NCBI GenBank assembly: GCA_036924285.1
Contig: JAYKYS010000023.1
Coordinates: 1,116,001-1,180,000 of the forward strand
Length of the DNA stretch: 64,000 nt
Reading direction: 5' to 3'
Origin: Asterella californica
Lineage: Eukaryota > Streptophyta > Marchantiopsida > Marchantiales > Aytoniaceae
This document shows, piece after piece, positions 44,745 through 55,207 of this stretch (within the stretch, counting starts at the first letter, position 1; each line of letters starts with the position of its first letter). The notes beneath the pieces are model-generated. The model was not told the origin of the DNA, did not search any database, and saw only the letters and a program-made list of their open reading frames with translations. Both the position numbers and the translations under genes were made by a program.

Positions 44745-45957
44745 CCTTGTCTAGCTCTGTTCTAGCTACGGACCGCACTACATCTGACCACAACCCAGTA
44801 GTCCCTTTCTCTCTCTCCATCTCCACTTTCACTCCACAGGTAGCAGCATTCACAAGAGAAACAGCATGTGATGCTGATATCTCATTCACAAGTCTCTTCA
44901 TACCACCCTTGCCAAAGTTGGTTCCCAACATCATCCCAGTCTCTCTCAGATGGATCTTACCATCTTTGAAGAAGATCAGATCCTTCCTCAATGCATCTGA
45001 AAACTCCCCACAATCTCTTCTTACATGGTCTAGGTTATCACACCCTATACAACGATGAACAAAGCCTTCTCTCATCTGAGGTCTCTGCATAGCAGGCTGT
45101 ACATTCTGCTCCTTCTCTTCTAACCTAGTGAGCTTAAGCTTAAGCTCCTTCATACCCTTAATCAACTCATCAAACGGTGAGTCTTCCTCTCTAGCAATTA
45201 CCAAAGCAAGCTTAGTAGGCAACTGCTTGACAGGAATTATCAGAGATGCTGCTTCACTTACCACCACCTTGTCCCTTCTTCTCTGTCTCTTGGTCAGCAA
45301 AGAAACAGCCTCTTCAACCTCCTTCCAATCAGTCTTCAATCCTCTCTCCTCACTCTTGTCTTCCAGCAACAGCTCAAGCTTCTCTTGAATAGTCACGTCC
45401 GCTGCTTGTAGGAAAAGCTCGGTCTTCTCCACCTCTAGTGTAAGCTTCTCTGTCCTAGAAAGTTGAGCATACTGACGATCAAACTCCCTTAACAACTCAT
45501 TTACAGACAAACCTTTGTTAGGCTTAACCACCCACTCCAAGAACGTTCTCTTGGTCACCCTCTCTGAATCTTCAGTGTAGTACTCCTCCTTCAAAGCACG
45601 CATAAAGCTCACCCAACTCTGTCCTTGCTGTTGCTTGAGCTCCTTCACACGCCCACGAATCTCAGGGACAACAGCAAGTTCAGAGTTCTCCACCATCTCC
45701 TTCTCAGGTACCTTGTTCACCTCCATCTCCCTAGCATAGTACCGCACGTACTTGGAAATATCTGTCCCCTTGAACTGATCCATCTGATGCACCACAGATT
45801 GCAACGCCTTGGTTGCTAATACCTCCTTCCTCTCTGTGCTCTGCTGCTGCTGCATAAACATGGAAAAGGCTTGGAACATCTTCATCGTAGCAGCATCCAA
45901 CTGAACAGGTTGCTGAGCAGCAGAAGCACCTCCACTTGATGATCCTTGGTTGGCCAT
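44626..45957 (-). CDS. Gag of element 4
   Basis: 443 codons starting MANQGSSSGGAS, 77 bp inside the 5' LTR. A Gln-rich N terminus (QQQQ) is followed by a gag-type domain (about residues 40-200: FKGTDISKYVRYYAREMEVN, WVSFMRALKEEYY, FDRQYAQLSRTEKLTLEVEK). A coiled-coil region and then a zinc knuckle CIGCDNLDHVRRDC (CX2CX4HX4C, about residue 300) follow. The last 20 codons or so are out of the original frame, after a frameshift near 44670. Capsid/nucleocapsid role in RNA packaging. Confidence 0.87.
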   Translation of the reverse strand: MANQGSSSGGASAAQQPVQLDAATMKMFQAFSMFMQQQQSTERKEVLATKALQSVVHQMDQFKGTDISKYVRYYAREMEVNKVPEKEMVENSELAVVPEIRGRVKELKQQQGQSWVSFMRALKEEYYTEDSERVTKRTFLEWVVKPNKGLSVNELLREFDRQYAQLSRTEKLTLEVEKTELFLQAADVTIQEKLELLLEDKSEERGLKTDWKEVEEAVSLLTKRQRRRDKVVVSEAASLIIPVKQLPTKLALVIAREEDSPFDELIKGMKELKLKLTRLEEKEQNVQPAMQRPQMREGFVHRCIGCDNLDHVRRDCGEFSDALRKDLIFFKDGKIHLRETGMMLGTNFGKGGMKRLVNEISASHAVSLVNAATCGVKVEMEREKGTTGLWSDVVRSVARTELDKDVLRKVGNSIRETTGWNDPVDTSTARSYTRRKTQKGGCR

Positions 45958-46006
45958 GATACCTGATCCTGTAGCACTCTCAAGAAAACTCCCACCCTAG
46001 GTGTTT

Positions 46007-46022
46007 CACGTCGAGTTCACCA
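46007..46022 (-). other. Primer binding site of element 4
   Basis: Minus-strand TGGTGAACTCGACGTG, 11 nt inside the 5' LTR. It starts with TGG, the complement of a tRNA CCA end. I cannot name the tRNA. The 11-nt gap to the LTR is longer than usual. Confidence 0.5.
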
Positions 46023-46033
46023 AAAAGAGAGTA

Positions 46034-47316
46034 TGTCGGAGTGTAATCCGTCTACCTAGGAAAGCGCCGGGCTTCTGGCTGTGGTTGTTCACTCAAGAGG
46101 TTGGTTTTCAGGTTACAACAGAGGCTATAAACACTCACACAGATGTGTAAGATCTAGTAATATACCTAGAAGGCGAAATTCAGGTCTAGCTGGCATTAAT
46201 AAGATCCGGCGGTGAACTTTGACACTCACGGAGAGGAAAACTATGAAGGTTTAGACCTCTAAACTTCCCCTACATGCAAATGAGGTACTACTGAACTCAC
46301 AGACGAAATTTCAGCCTGAGATCAAATTCTGACACGGAGATATGAACAGAAAAGTTCTGAGTAAGAAAATTGCGGTAATTTCTGGTACCCAGCTGGCTAT
46401 TTCAACCTAGAACAGAAGATTGGCTCGATCAAAATCAAATATTCTCAAAGTATTTGAAGTCTACAGGGTGCTGAACCTCCCTGTGAAGTTGGGACTCCTG
46501 AATGTACACAGAACTCCAGAACTCCTCCTCTGAAGTCGCTGCTCTAGATTAAGAGCTTTCCAGACCCCTCCAACTTCAGCGGCCGCCCTGAATTACTCAG
46601 TCACTCAATCGATGCAAAACTTTTTGGGAAATTGTAGCCCTGCTGGCAGAGAACGCAACCTCGAAGTTTTGAAGCAATTTCCTCAAATCTGCTGCAAGTG
46701 ACACTGAAAACCCTAAATTCAACAAAAGTGATTCAATTCTGGCACAATTCGAACTTCAATTGATCATAACTTCGTCTTTATTGACTCAAATCGATCGAAA
46801 ATTTCACTGGAAGTGCTTGGCATGACGAGCCCTCTCTCCCTGTGCTCTCAGATTTCGAAGATCCCTCACCAAATGCTCGAACTCCACTCTAGAGCTCTGT
46901 TTCTAAATTTAGAGTTTAACAAAAGACAAAAACGGACCAATGGGAGTTCATAGCTCCACTTGGTGTTCCTTTAGTACCCTAAACCACGTGGCAACTTAGT
47001 TTTACTCATAGGCTACCACGTCAAGCCCCCTAGAGTGCCAGCGTAAAACTTAAATTACTTAAAACGACACGGAGCCCCGAAAAATAACTTAAATCAGCTA
47101 GAAAGCATGCATGGGCGACACGCAAATACAACCCATGAGCTTAAGCCCTATCAACATGGTAATCAACCTACTAAGACTCAAAATAGTGTTAACACCGTAT
47201 GCAAAGGTGTCAAACATATACATAAACGACTAGAAGTAATATAAGCTAACTTCTAGAACTACTAAACTCAAGCGTCGGAGTAGAAATATAACATGTAACC
47301 GCCAAGTAGCGCGACA
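46034..47316 (-). repeat. 5' LTR of element 4
   Basis: 1283 bp, close match to 38817-40101. Followed in element orientation by the primer site and gag. Confidence 0.92.
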
Positions 47317-47830
47317 ACGCTTGCCATAGTTACGACAAGGATATTTGCGCTTCAACTCATCGATCTTGATATTTTTGGACGACTTCTCAAATGGCATGAG
47401 AATTCGCTGATTTTGACTCAGCAGAGCTTTACTATTATCAATGGCAGCGCTTCATTGTTGATGTAGATGTCTTCTTCCTTCAACAACTGCGTGGTGAGCT
47501 TTTTCAACGTTTGTTCGTCGTACGGTACGTTATCCCACGCTGCAAGTACATTTCGGTATGTAGAAGACAAACTGCATATGATTTTAGTAATAACAGCAGA
47601 AGAAGACGTGGATCTCCTAAATCATTGAGTCGCTTGGCCAGTGCTTCTAATTCTGCTTAACTGTTGTTGGAGGATATGCTTGTTCTCCAAGGCGTTCTGT
47701 TCATGAAGAATACTCAAACTACTCCACATATGAAATTTCAAGAAATTTTGACCTTGAAACTTAGAGATATGACCTACGTCCTTCGGATCAGGCTTGCTAT
47801 CCATCTCAAATGGCTACACACTCAATCTGT
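47317..47830 (-). pseudogene. Copia gag N terminus (right half, split by element 4)
   Basis: Minus strand, beginning MDSKPDPKDVGHISKFQGQN at 47804. A typical copia gag entry (F.GQNFLKFHMWSS...ENKHIL) follows. Translation continues in shifted frames past a stop to the first half of a zinc knuckle next to element 4, at about 47320-47340. It is joined to 38816 if element 4 is removed. The LTR at 47910-48450 lies directly upstream of gag. Confidence 0.72.
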
Positions 47831-47909
47831 TCTATAGATTTCTTTTGCTGAAGAATATCTAATTGCTAAGACTGATAAGCTTAAGATTTGTGAGCGTGGA
47901 TCCATAACC

Positions 47910-48450
47910 TGTTGAGAATAATGAGACTATGCTGCGGAAGCAACTTCTAATCAATCGCAGTGGCACAATGTAAGTGAAGAAAACCCAGATGAGATTTACA
48001 ACAACACCTCGTAGATGGTAGTGAATACAGAAAGAGACTCTCACAATCCACACTAGGACTACTACCAAAGCTCTGTAAGTAGATAAACAATTAGATCTAT
48101 ATACTACAGCAAGAGGAATACATGCTGAGATAAATATTTCTTCAGCATGTGCGATGACTATATCCAGAAAAATGCACATGAACCGAAAACGGCAAGGCAT
48201 GTGAATCAATAGAGAGGAACCTATTCTATGCACTACTGGACTAAATAAGATATTGTAATCACAGTGAGTCGATAACTCTATTGACTTTCAATAAAACTAG
48301 TTGTCTACTAAATAATAAGGTAGGAGGTCCACAGGTCAGATATTTATACTTTGGTACAAGGACATGCTAGACCTGCCAAAGGACATGAGCCCAAATATCC
48401 TGAACTAGTTGCTGTACTTAAGTTCACACTTAGACAGCCTAATTCCAACA
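47910..48450 (-). repeat. Copia LTR between an upstream RNase H and a downstream gag
   Basis: Minus strand, TGTTGGAATTAGGC at 48450 to ...CTCAACA at 47910 (541 bp). Upstream is the purine tract GAGTGGGAG (about 48451-48459). Downstream, 100 bp later, is the gag start at 47804. It is therefore a 3' LTR for the RNase H at 48479-48853 and a 5' LTR for the gag at 47804. A 190-bp internal part recurs inverted at 50675-50866. Confidence 0.75.
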
Positions 48451-48478
48451 CTCCCACTCAGCGATTAGTTGTTGTAGA

Positions 48479-48853
48479 CTAAAGTTTTAATCCTAGTCTT
48501 GCTAGAAGGTACTCCAAATTTGGAGCCGGTAAGTCCTTAGTTAAGACATCTGCTACCATCTCATGAGTAGGGCAGTACTTCACTTCAGTTGTCTTGGATA
48601 TAACTTGGTCCTTAATGAAGTGGTATCTAATATCTATATGTTTCTTCCTGTCATGGTACTTGGATGTTTCTACGAGTGCTATTGCACTCTGGTTATCACA
48701 ATACAAACTGGTAGCCTCATTCGCAGCTAATCTTGCATCAGCTAAGAGTTGCCGAAGCCATATTGCTTCTAAGGAACATGTGCTGAATGCGAATGCTGTA
48801 ACTTCGACAATGGCAGGAGGAAGAACGATAACATACTTCTTTGGCATTACCAT
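48479..48853 (-). pseudogene. Copia RNase H remnant
   Basis: 124 open codons. From about residue 15 they match copia RNase H: FSTCSLEAIWLRQLLADARL, then YCDNQSAIALVETSKYHDRK, HIDIRYHFIKD and PTHEMVADVLTKDLP. These are the classic end motifs of copia pol. The first 14 residues are not family-like. The stop is followed by the purine tract and LTR. Confidence 0.85.
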
Positions 48854-48889
48854 TTTGGTCGTATTAATCGCATGACAATCTTAAAGATG

Positions 48890-50640
48890 AAGACAAAGAA
48901 GATGGTAGAAAGATTACCAAATTCATTTATTCAGCCTGACGACCTTTTCTGTGAAGCATGTACTGTGAGGAAGTAGCATCGATGATCGTTCCCTACAGTA
49001 ATAGTACGAGAACGTGCAACACGTCCCGGAGAATTTCTACATGCCGACTTGTGTGGACCAATGAGTGTTAACTCAGTGGGATGTGTCAGATATTTTGTCT
49101 TGTTCAAAGATGATTTCAGCGGATATCATTTTGTTTATTTTATTGCCAACAAAACAAATACATTTTGTGTTACAAGAAGGTGGAGAAACAGATCTTAAGA
49201 GATGTTGGAACAACTGTACATGTTTTGAGAACAGATTAAGGCGGTGAATTCGTGAATAAGCTCTTTGCGGCTTATTTGGAAGATGTTGGAGTCAAGCCTG
49301 AAGTGACAGCGCCGTATTCACCTGAGCAGAATGGACGAGTCGAACATGACAATCATCTCATCATGGAAAGTGTTCAATGCATGTTGACTGCAGCACAACT
49401 CCTGTTGAGACTCTAGGCCGAAGCTGTAAATACAGCTGTTTATGTTCTCAATCGAACTCCTAAAGAGGTACGAGAGGTGTGTGTACTCCTTTTGAGCATT
49501 TGAAAAAGAGAAATCTTGTAGTTTCTCACCTTCGTATGTTTGGGTGTGACGCTTTTGTCCTAGTACCGGATCAACTTCGGAAGAAATTTATATCTTCATC
49601 CAATAGTAAGTTTGATGACTTCAGGATAGAGAACGATGAAGATTTGGTGGTGCCGGTGATTGCTACTAATCAGGCAGAAAGTATTTCTCTAGAACATGGG
49701 TTACCGGGAGACTCTGACATCACAAGCAGCAATGAGGCTGATATTTCTAGTCAGCAAACACATGATGTACATGTTATTGATCATGAGATAACGACAACCA
49801 ATTCTGATCCTATTTCAGATGTAAGTCAAGCTCCGATGCCAAAATGGAATAAGTCAAGGACAGAATAGTCAAGATGTTGACAATCCAATGAGAGGAGAAT
49901 CACATCGAAGGAGTCTCAGAACGGAGAAGAGAAAGCCACAACATATGGAGAGTGGGAGTATGATACACAAAAGATCTCTAATGCTTGGTTTAGCACAGCT
50001 TTAGAGATAACCACAAGTTCAGTTGAGGATCTCTTTCGCTTTGAAGATGCGTGCCAAGATCCTAGGTTGGGTGTAGCCATGGAAGAGGAACACGTAGCAC
50101 TGGTAAAAAATGACACATGGAGTTTATGCCAGTTATCATCCGGTCGTCGTGTAGTAAAATATCGTTGGATTTTCAAGACTAAATTGAAATCAACTGAGGA
50201 GGTAGACAAGTATAAAGCCAGGCTTGTCGCCAAAGGTTTTTCTCAGGTCCTTGGTGTGGATTTCGAGGAAATTTGACCAGTGTGAAATTTGAATCTATTT
50301 GTACAGTTCTTTCAATCGTGGCAGCATAAGACTTGGAGATGACACAGTTTGATGTACAAACTGCTTTTCTCAACAGAGACTTCCAAGAAAAAATTTATAT
50401 GGAGCAACCAGTTGGATACGAAGAAGGGAGCAGAAGAGATGTATGTCGTTTGAAGAAGGCGTTGTATGGCTTGAATCAGGCTAGCCGTACTTGGAATAAG
50501 AAATTCCATCAGTTCTTGGTGAAGTATAACCTTACACCCACTATTGCAGACTCTTGCTTGTATGTTAAAGCAGAAAGTCCAAAGATCATTACAACAATTT
50601 TTGTTGACGATGGACTAGTATGTAGCGATATCTGATCTTA
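48890..50640 (+). pseudogene. Copia integrase-RT remnant on the opposite strand
   Basis: Plus strand, broken by stops and shifts. Integrase pieces: CEACTVRK (about 48960), then FLHADLCGPMSVNS, YFVLFKDDFSGY and a disrupted core (about 49040-49400). A spacer ORF 49479-49868 contains FEHLKKRNLVVSHLRMFGCD. RT pieces: ALVKNDTWSLCQLSSGRRVV and KARLVAKGFSQVLGVDFEEI (50067-50276), then after a frameshift EMTQFDVQTAFLNRDFQEKI, LYGLNQASRTWNKKF and IFVDDGLV (50333-50635). It lacks RNase H, which lies inverted at 48479-48853. It may belong to the same family. Confidence 0.8.
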
Positions 50641-50674
50641 TTAAAAGAGATGACAGCATATCTTAATCGTACAT

Positions 50675-50866
50675 GCTGAAGAAATATTTATCTCAGCGTG
50701 TATTCTTCTTGCTGTAGTATATAGATCTCGTTGTTTATCTACTTACATAGCTTTGGTAGTAGTCCTAGTGTGGACTGTAAGAGTCTCTTTCTGTATTCAC
50801 TATCACTTGCGAGGTGCTGTTGTAAATCTCGTCTGGTTTTTCTTCACTGTACATTGTGCCACTGCA
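50675..50866 (+). repeat. Inverted fragment of the copia LTR
   Basis: Matches the complement of about 47955-48155 (ACATGCTGAAGAAATATTTA to TTGTGCCACTGCAA) with several differences, including a missing CAG. No complete ends. With the plus-strand integrase-RT it forms an inverted arm. Confidence 0.75.
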
Positions 50867-51099
50867 ACGCACCGAAGGAAGGAAGAGTGGGACTAAGCAT
50901 CGCTCTTAGTAGCTCTAAGGTGGCATGTCTTTCTTAAAATATCACACAGCGGTAAATCAAAAACTCTTGCATACAACAGGTATACATGAAGTACCATCGT
51001 CTATTGCAATTGCTGTCTTCTGGACCGTGCCTGTAAAATATCATATAGAGGTATTTCAAAACTCTTGCATACAACATGTGTACATGAAGTAGAATCGCC
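50867..51099. other. Short direct duplication downstream of the copia fragment
   Basis: Two similar units of about 95 bp (about 50937-51030 and 51032-51126) share AAAATATCA, TCAAA(A)ACTCTTGCATACAACA and TACATGAAGTA. No gene. Confidence 0.6.
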
Positions 51100-53970
51100 T
51101 ATTGCAATTGTTCTCTTCTAGACCGTGCCTGCTAAAGCTCTCTGCAGAGCAATGGAAGTTCATTGTCTAAAAAACATAGTGCAAAAAGAAAGAGAAAATG
51201 GTATCCTTGACGTCTCTCATGGTAAGCTCTGGCACAATCTTGAATAAGAACGTTAAACTCCGGAGCTGTCAATCCATATATCTCCAAGGCTAAGGGATGA
51301 AACGAGGTCTCCTGTCTACTCTTATACTTGTCGTTATGCTTGCAGTCCATCCTGAAGGATGCGTGATCACTTGTTCTATCATCGAGTCTTCTATCGGATC
51401 AATGACAATCACATCTGTCATTGAGACTTGATCCTCTCTCATCATGTACATGTCAGCTCTAACTGACCCTCCCGTCTGAAGGACATACCAACGCTCTCGC
51501 CACGTCATGTAACTGCTCTCCTGTGCTATAGTAAACATAACGTCCTTAATGACATCAAGAGTAGCTATCCGTACTCCACCATGAGGACAGCGAGCAAAGT
51601 GTCAATCCGAGATGTCCTCACTCGCAGGTGGATAGTGCCGAAGCAACAAGTTGGACCACGCTTAGATAGAACCTCGTAGCTGTAGAGAAAATAGTCAGTG
51701 TGAGTCGAAACGCTCTAACGCAAGGTCGAGCTATGTATCAAGAATCTGCGTCCTGTCCGAACAAGAGCATAGTCGAGCTCTAGTATCCCGTGAGATGGAA
51801 TGATCAACTAAGAGCACATGAAGAACTTGCTGGAAGTGGTGTCTCGTCAGATAAGAATGTAATCCACTAGATCCATTGATAGCTAAGATATCATATCAAA
51901 GATGTGTCTCACGTGTCTCAAGAGTCAAAATATCTCTTGTCTCATGGAGACACATCTGTGAAGAGAGAGAGGCCCGAAGGGCTCGATCTTTTCACTAATG
52001 TAATTAATAGTTGCGGACTCCGGCTTGTCAAACGTTTTTTTTTTTTTTTCAAATACTCTAGTTTTGAATAGATATTCCGGCTCTAGTGCCGACGATTTGA
52101 CAACTCAAGGAACAATATCAGGTCGGTAGTGGGTAAGAACCATCTTCCACATCCGTCACATAGTTCTCCAGAATAGGTCTATCTCGCACGAGAAAACAAC
52201 AACAGTGCCAAGATGTTGAGACGACCGAACTACCCCAAAGACTGTAGGAGCAGTCTCCCCGCCACATGATATCAGCAATGATGTCTGCCTACGTGCGAGA
52301 GATCTTGTCACGCACCCAAAGGTCCTCGGTCCTAAGATGTCGTCAAAGATTCCTATGATCCTCCAATCAAACTCTCTTATGCGCGAGATGGAAATATTGT
52401 GCGAAATAAGTAACCCGAACGACGTAGAATGGAAGAGAAAAATATATCAAAGGTAACATGAGGGTCCTCTAACCTAAAGAGATCTTCAATATGCAAAATG
52501 TCATCCGCTAGAGCAATATCTAATAATCGGAAGACGTAGTCCTTTGAACAGATCAGTCCTCCGAGGATACGTAAACCATCTCTAAGTGTAACAAATCTCT
52601 CTAAGAGTTAGAAGTTTGACGGAATACCTATGAAAGACCAAGCCTTGCACTTTGACACCTTCACTCACAATGCTACCAAAGTCAATTGAGAGACTAGGTG
52701 ATAAAAGATATCACAGAGTTGGTCTGTCGGACCTATGATATGTGCGTCATCAGCTAGAGATGAAATAACACAACGTGGAGCAACCAAGGCGATGGCCAAG
52801 AGAACTCTATATTGAGCTAAGGCAAAGAGAGGTCCACCCAAAGAGTCTTCTTGACAAGTACATGCAGCGGAGTCGATGACTGTCATCTCTCTATCGAAGG
52901 ACCATGCTTGTAATAAAGAGAAGAGGAAGAACCATAAAACGATCGCACGAAGAGAACGATATTCGTCAGAGGTCCACCACCAGCCATGAGCTCTCTAAAG
53001 ATGGAAGCACATGAAACACTATTAAAGACATTTTTCACGTCCACCTGTAGAACAATCCAATCGAGATGGATGCCAAGAGAGCCTTAATGTCAAAGGACAT
53101 AGTCTCACAACCTCTAGGTGTTGCAACTTCGAACTAATGTGGACAAAGATGATCCTGAAAAGTATTTCGAAGAATGATATGACTATTGATCGAATCTCTC
53201 CGTCATCCTTCATCATAGCCAAAAGTCTAGCTGCCTCCAGTACCTGAGCTATATAATGAGGAATATGTCCTTGAGCTACTATTGTTGCTATCTGAAAAAG
53301 CTTCATAAAACCACTAGAAAGTCGTCTGTCTGAAAAAAATCCAGTAGGTGCTTGTAGATCATCCTAGATAGACCTCCAAAAGATAGACGTGGAGTTGTAC
53401 ACAAGGCTTGAGCAAACAAAGATCTATCAAGACATAATGGTTCCTCAAGCTGATAGTCCTGAACCTCAAGTGGTGATGGATCATCCGATGGGGGTGAGAA
53501 AATGCAATGAAGTGATCGTCTCCTCAGTATGACATGTCATTGACAAAGAATGTTCTAGCAGCTCTACTATACTCTACAACCTTACCCAACATCCTACAAC
53601 GTCGTATGCAAACGAAAGATGAGAAGTCACGTGTAGAGACAAACTCTCTCCTACCTTATGCAGCACGTACTGATTCTTCTTATAAGACCGCCCAATCACC
53701 AGCACAAAATCTCCAAAGATCCATTATCTCCCGATGTCTACCACCTCTAGTACAATAGAGACACCAACGAGGTAGTAAGAGGAATAATAACCACACTGTC
53801 TCATCTTTGATGTTCTGAGTCAACATGTCGAGAGGTAGATGGAATGTTTGCCTCACCTCGTCATATGGAGCACGGAGTAGCGGACAAAACAACACGGAGA
53901 AGAAAAACTCATCTCGAACAATCCTAGAATAGTGTCCGTGTGGACACTCAACCACTCTCACGACTCAAGA
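51100..53970 (-). pseudogene. Decayed non-LTR (LINE-like) reverse transcriptase
   Basis: Minus-strand islands in order from high to low coordinates. At 53961-53680: LPLDMLTQNIKDETVWLLFL. At 53306-53022: LFQIATIVAQGHIPHYIAQV, EAARLLAMMKDDGEIRSIVI. At 52886-52665: DSLGGPLFALAQYRVLL and SLADDAHIIGP, with ADD as the RT catalytic box. At 51350-51132: FHPLALEIYGLTAPEFNVLI, a C-terminal tail. The order fits one LINE-type ORF2. Connecting frames are destroyed by stops and indels. A 15-base T run lies inside it at 52035-52049 (poly-A on the coding strand). No endonuclease domain was recognised. Confidence 0.6.
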
Positions 53971-54143
53971 GGACCTCTAAGAAGAAGAGCTAATGGTGCC
54001 ATAATGACTGCACATGTAGACCTCCGCTCTCGGCTCACCTGAGCATCTCATGTGGTCCAATCATAATTCTTGTGCATTCTTCCCACATGAGATTTTATCT
54101 CTTGCGAGATAAATTCTGATCTTAAATAACTGATCATACAGCG
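53971..54143. other. Junction DNA between LINE remnant and segmental duplication
   Basis: No gene or repeat boundary recognised. The duplication starts at AACATGATGTG (54144). Confidence 0.4.
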
Positions 54144-54799
54144 AACATGATGTGTCTCGGATCAATCTGGATCTCATGGAAGAGAGAGTACCCCTAGCTA
54201 GAAAAAGGACTATATCTAACTAAACGGTACTCTTAATGAAAACATCACAAAAATATACTCTCAAATATAAAACCATAATTCTCTAAGGATAAAAAAACAC
54301 TATATGTAGCAAGAAAGTCCTCAAAAACTCTCAAAAACTCTAAACAAAAGACTATGTAACCATAAAAGACTGAAAAGTATTTAATACTCACTCATTTCTT
54401 CACGAAATATATCAATTCTAGACAAAAAAACAAAAAAAATTTATGTAAACAAACCTGCACTAACCCACCCCCACACACTCCACCCTCTCAACCTACACTC
54501 TTTTCCCTCTCCTCTCTTTTTACCAACTACCATAAGATTTGTGCGGACATAACCTTTTCTCTCTCGTTTACAGCCTCTGCGCTGCCTTCGTGCAGTGACC
54601 ATTAGAATACGCTTTAAGTGAGGATGATTTTCATAAAAGAATCCCAAACAAATCATAAGATTCACGTTCTTGAAGAATCCGGTCGTGGATCCACACACAC
54701 TCTTGTCCGGTCGTGGATCCATTGCACTCTTATCCATCTTATCCGACTCTTATATTATTCAACTCTTCCCTTTCGAGTTTTTGCAATACGTTTTGCGAT

Positions 54800-55207
54800 T
54801 CCTCGGTTACAGGAAGATTGGTCCTGCTCTGTTGATAAACACATCTTCGCAAAGTTAACTGAAGGGAACTTCATGTATGAGCAATTTCAAAACATTTTAA
54901 ATATGGGATCTCTGAGTCAGATAACCAAATACACTATGGACACTAGTGAACCACATGTACCGAGCATTCTTTTAAAATCAAGGGTGACATATGCATAGGT
55001 ATGACGAGTTTTTTGGTTCGTCTTAGTCGAAAGCATATGCAGTTATACATGACCAATTTGATCAACTAGAAAGGGACATTCTTTAACAACGTGACCTCGA
55101 CTTAGGTAGGTTATGTTCATGATTCCAATACTCAAGCTTGACGGGATAAGAAAACTCGAACCAGAATCAAGGAATTCATGCACATGATGGACTCCATCAC
55201 ATATGAA
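54800..55207 (+). pseudogene. SRP54-like gene fragment, copy 2
   Basis: Same layout as the fragment at 25232-25659: the DWSCSVD region, then FAKLTEGNFMYEQFQNILNM, a spacer, and RIKEFMHMMDSIT up to a GT at 55208. Relative to copy 1, a block of about 25 bp (including the bases encoding DQQPE-like residues) is missing between CTGTTGATAAACACA and TCTTCGCAAAG. The copies have therefore diverged by deletion. Not functional. Confidence 0.58.

Larger units (their letters stand above)
38817..47316 (-). mobile_element. Complete, decayed Ty3/gypsy LTR retrotransposon (element 4)
   Basis: LTRs at 38817-40101 (1285 bp) and 46034-47316 (1283 bp) differ at scattered sites. Ends are TGTCG...CGACA. ACGC at 38813-38816 and at 47317-47320 is a 4-bp target duplication; removing the element rejoins a copia gag zinc knuckle. 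Primer site and polypurine tract are present. Coding order is gag, protease, RT, RNase H, integrase with a GPY module and an acidic tail; no chromodomain or PHD finger. Frameshifts near 44670, 43228 and 42240 and a TAG at 42776 break it. Confidence 0.92.

Noticed and set aside
52035..52049. T-run taken as the 3' end of a LINE
   Set aside because: It lies inside the RT remnant with coding islands on both sides, so it is not the element's terminal poly-A.
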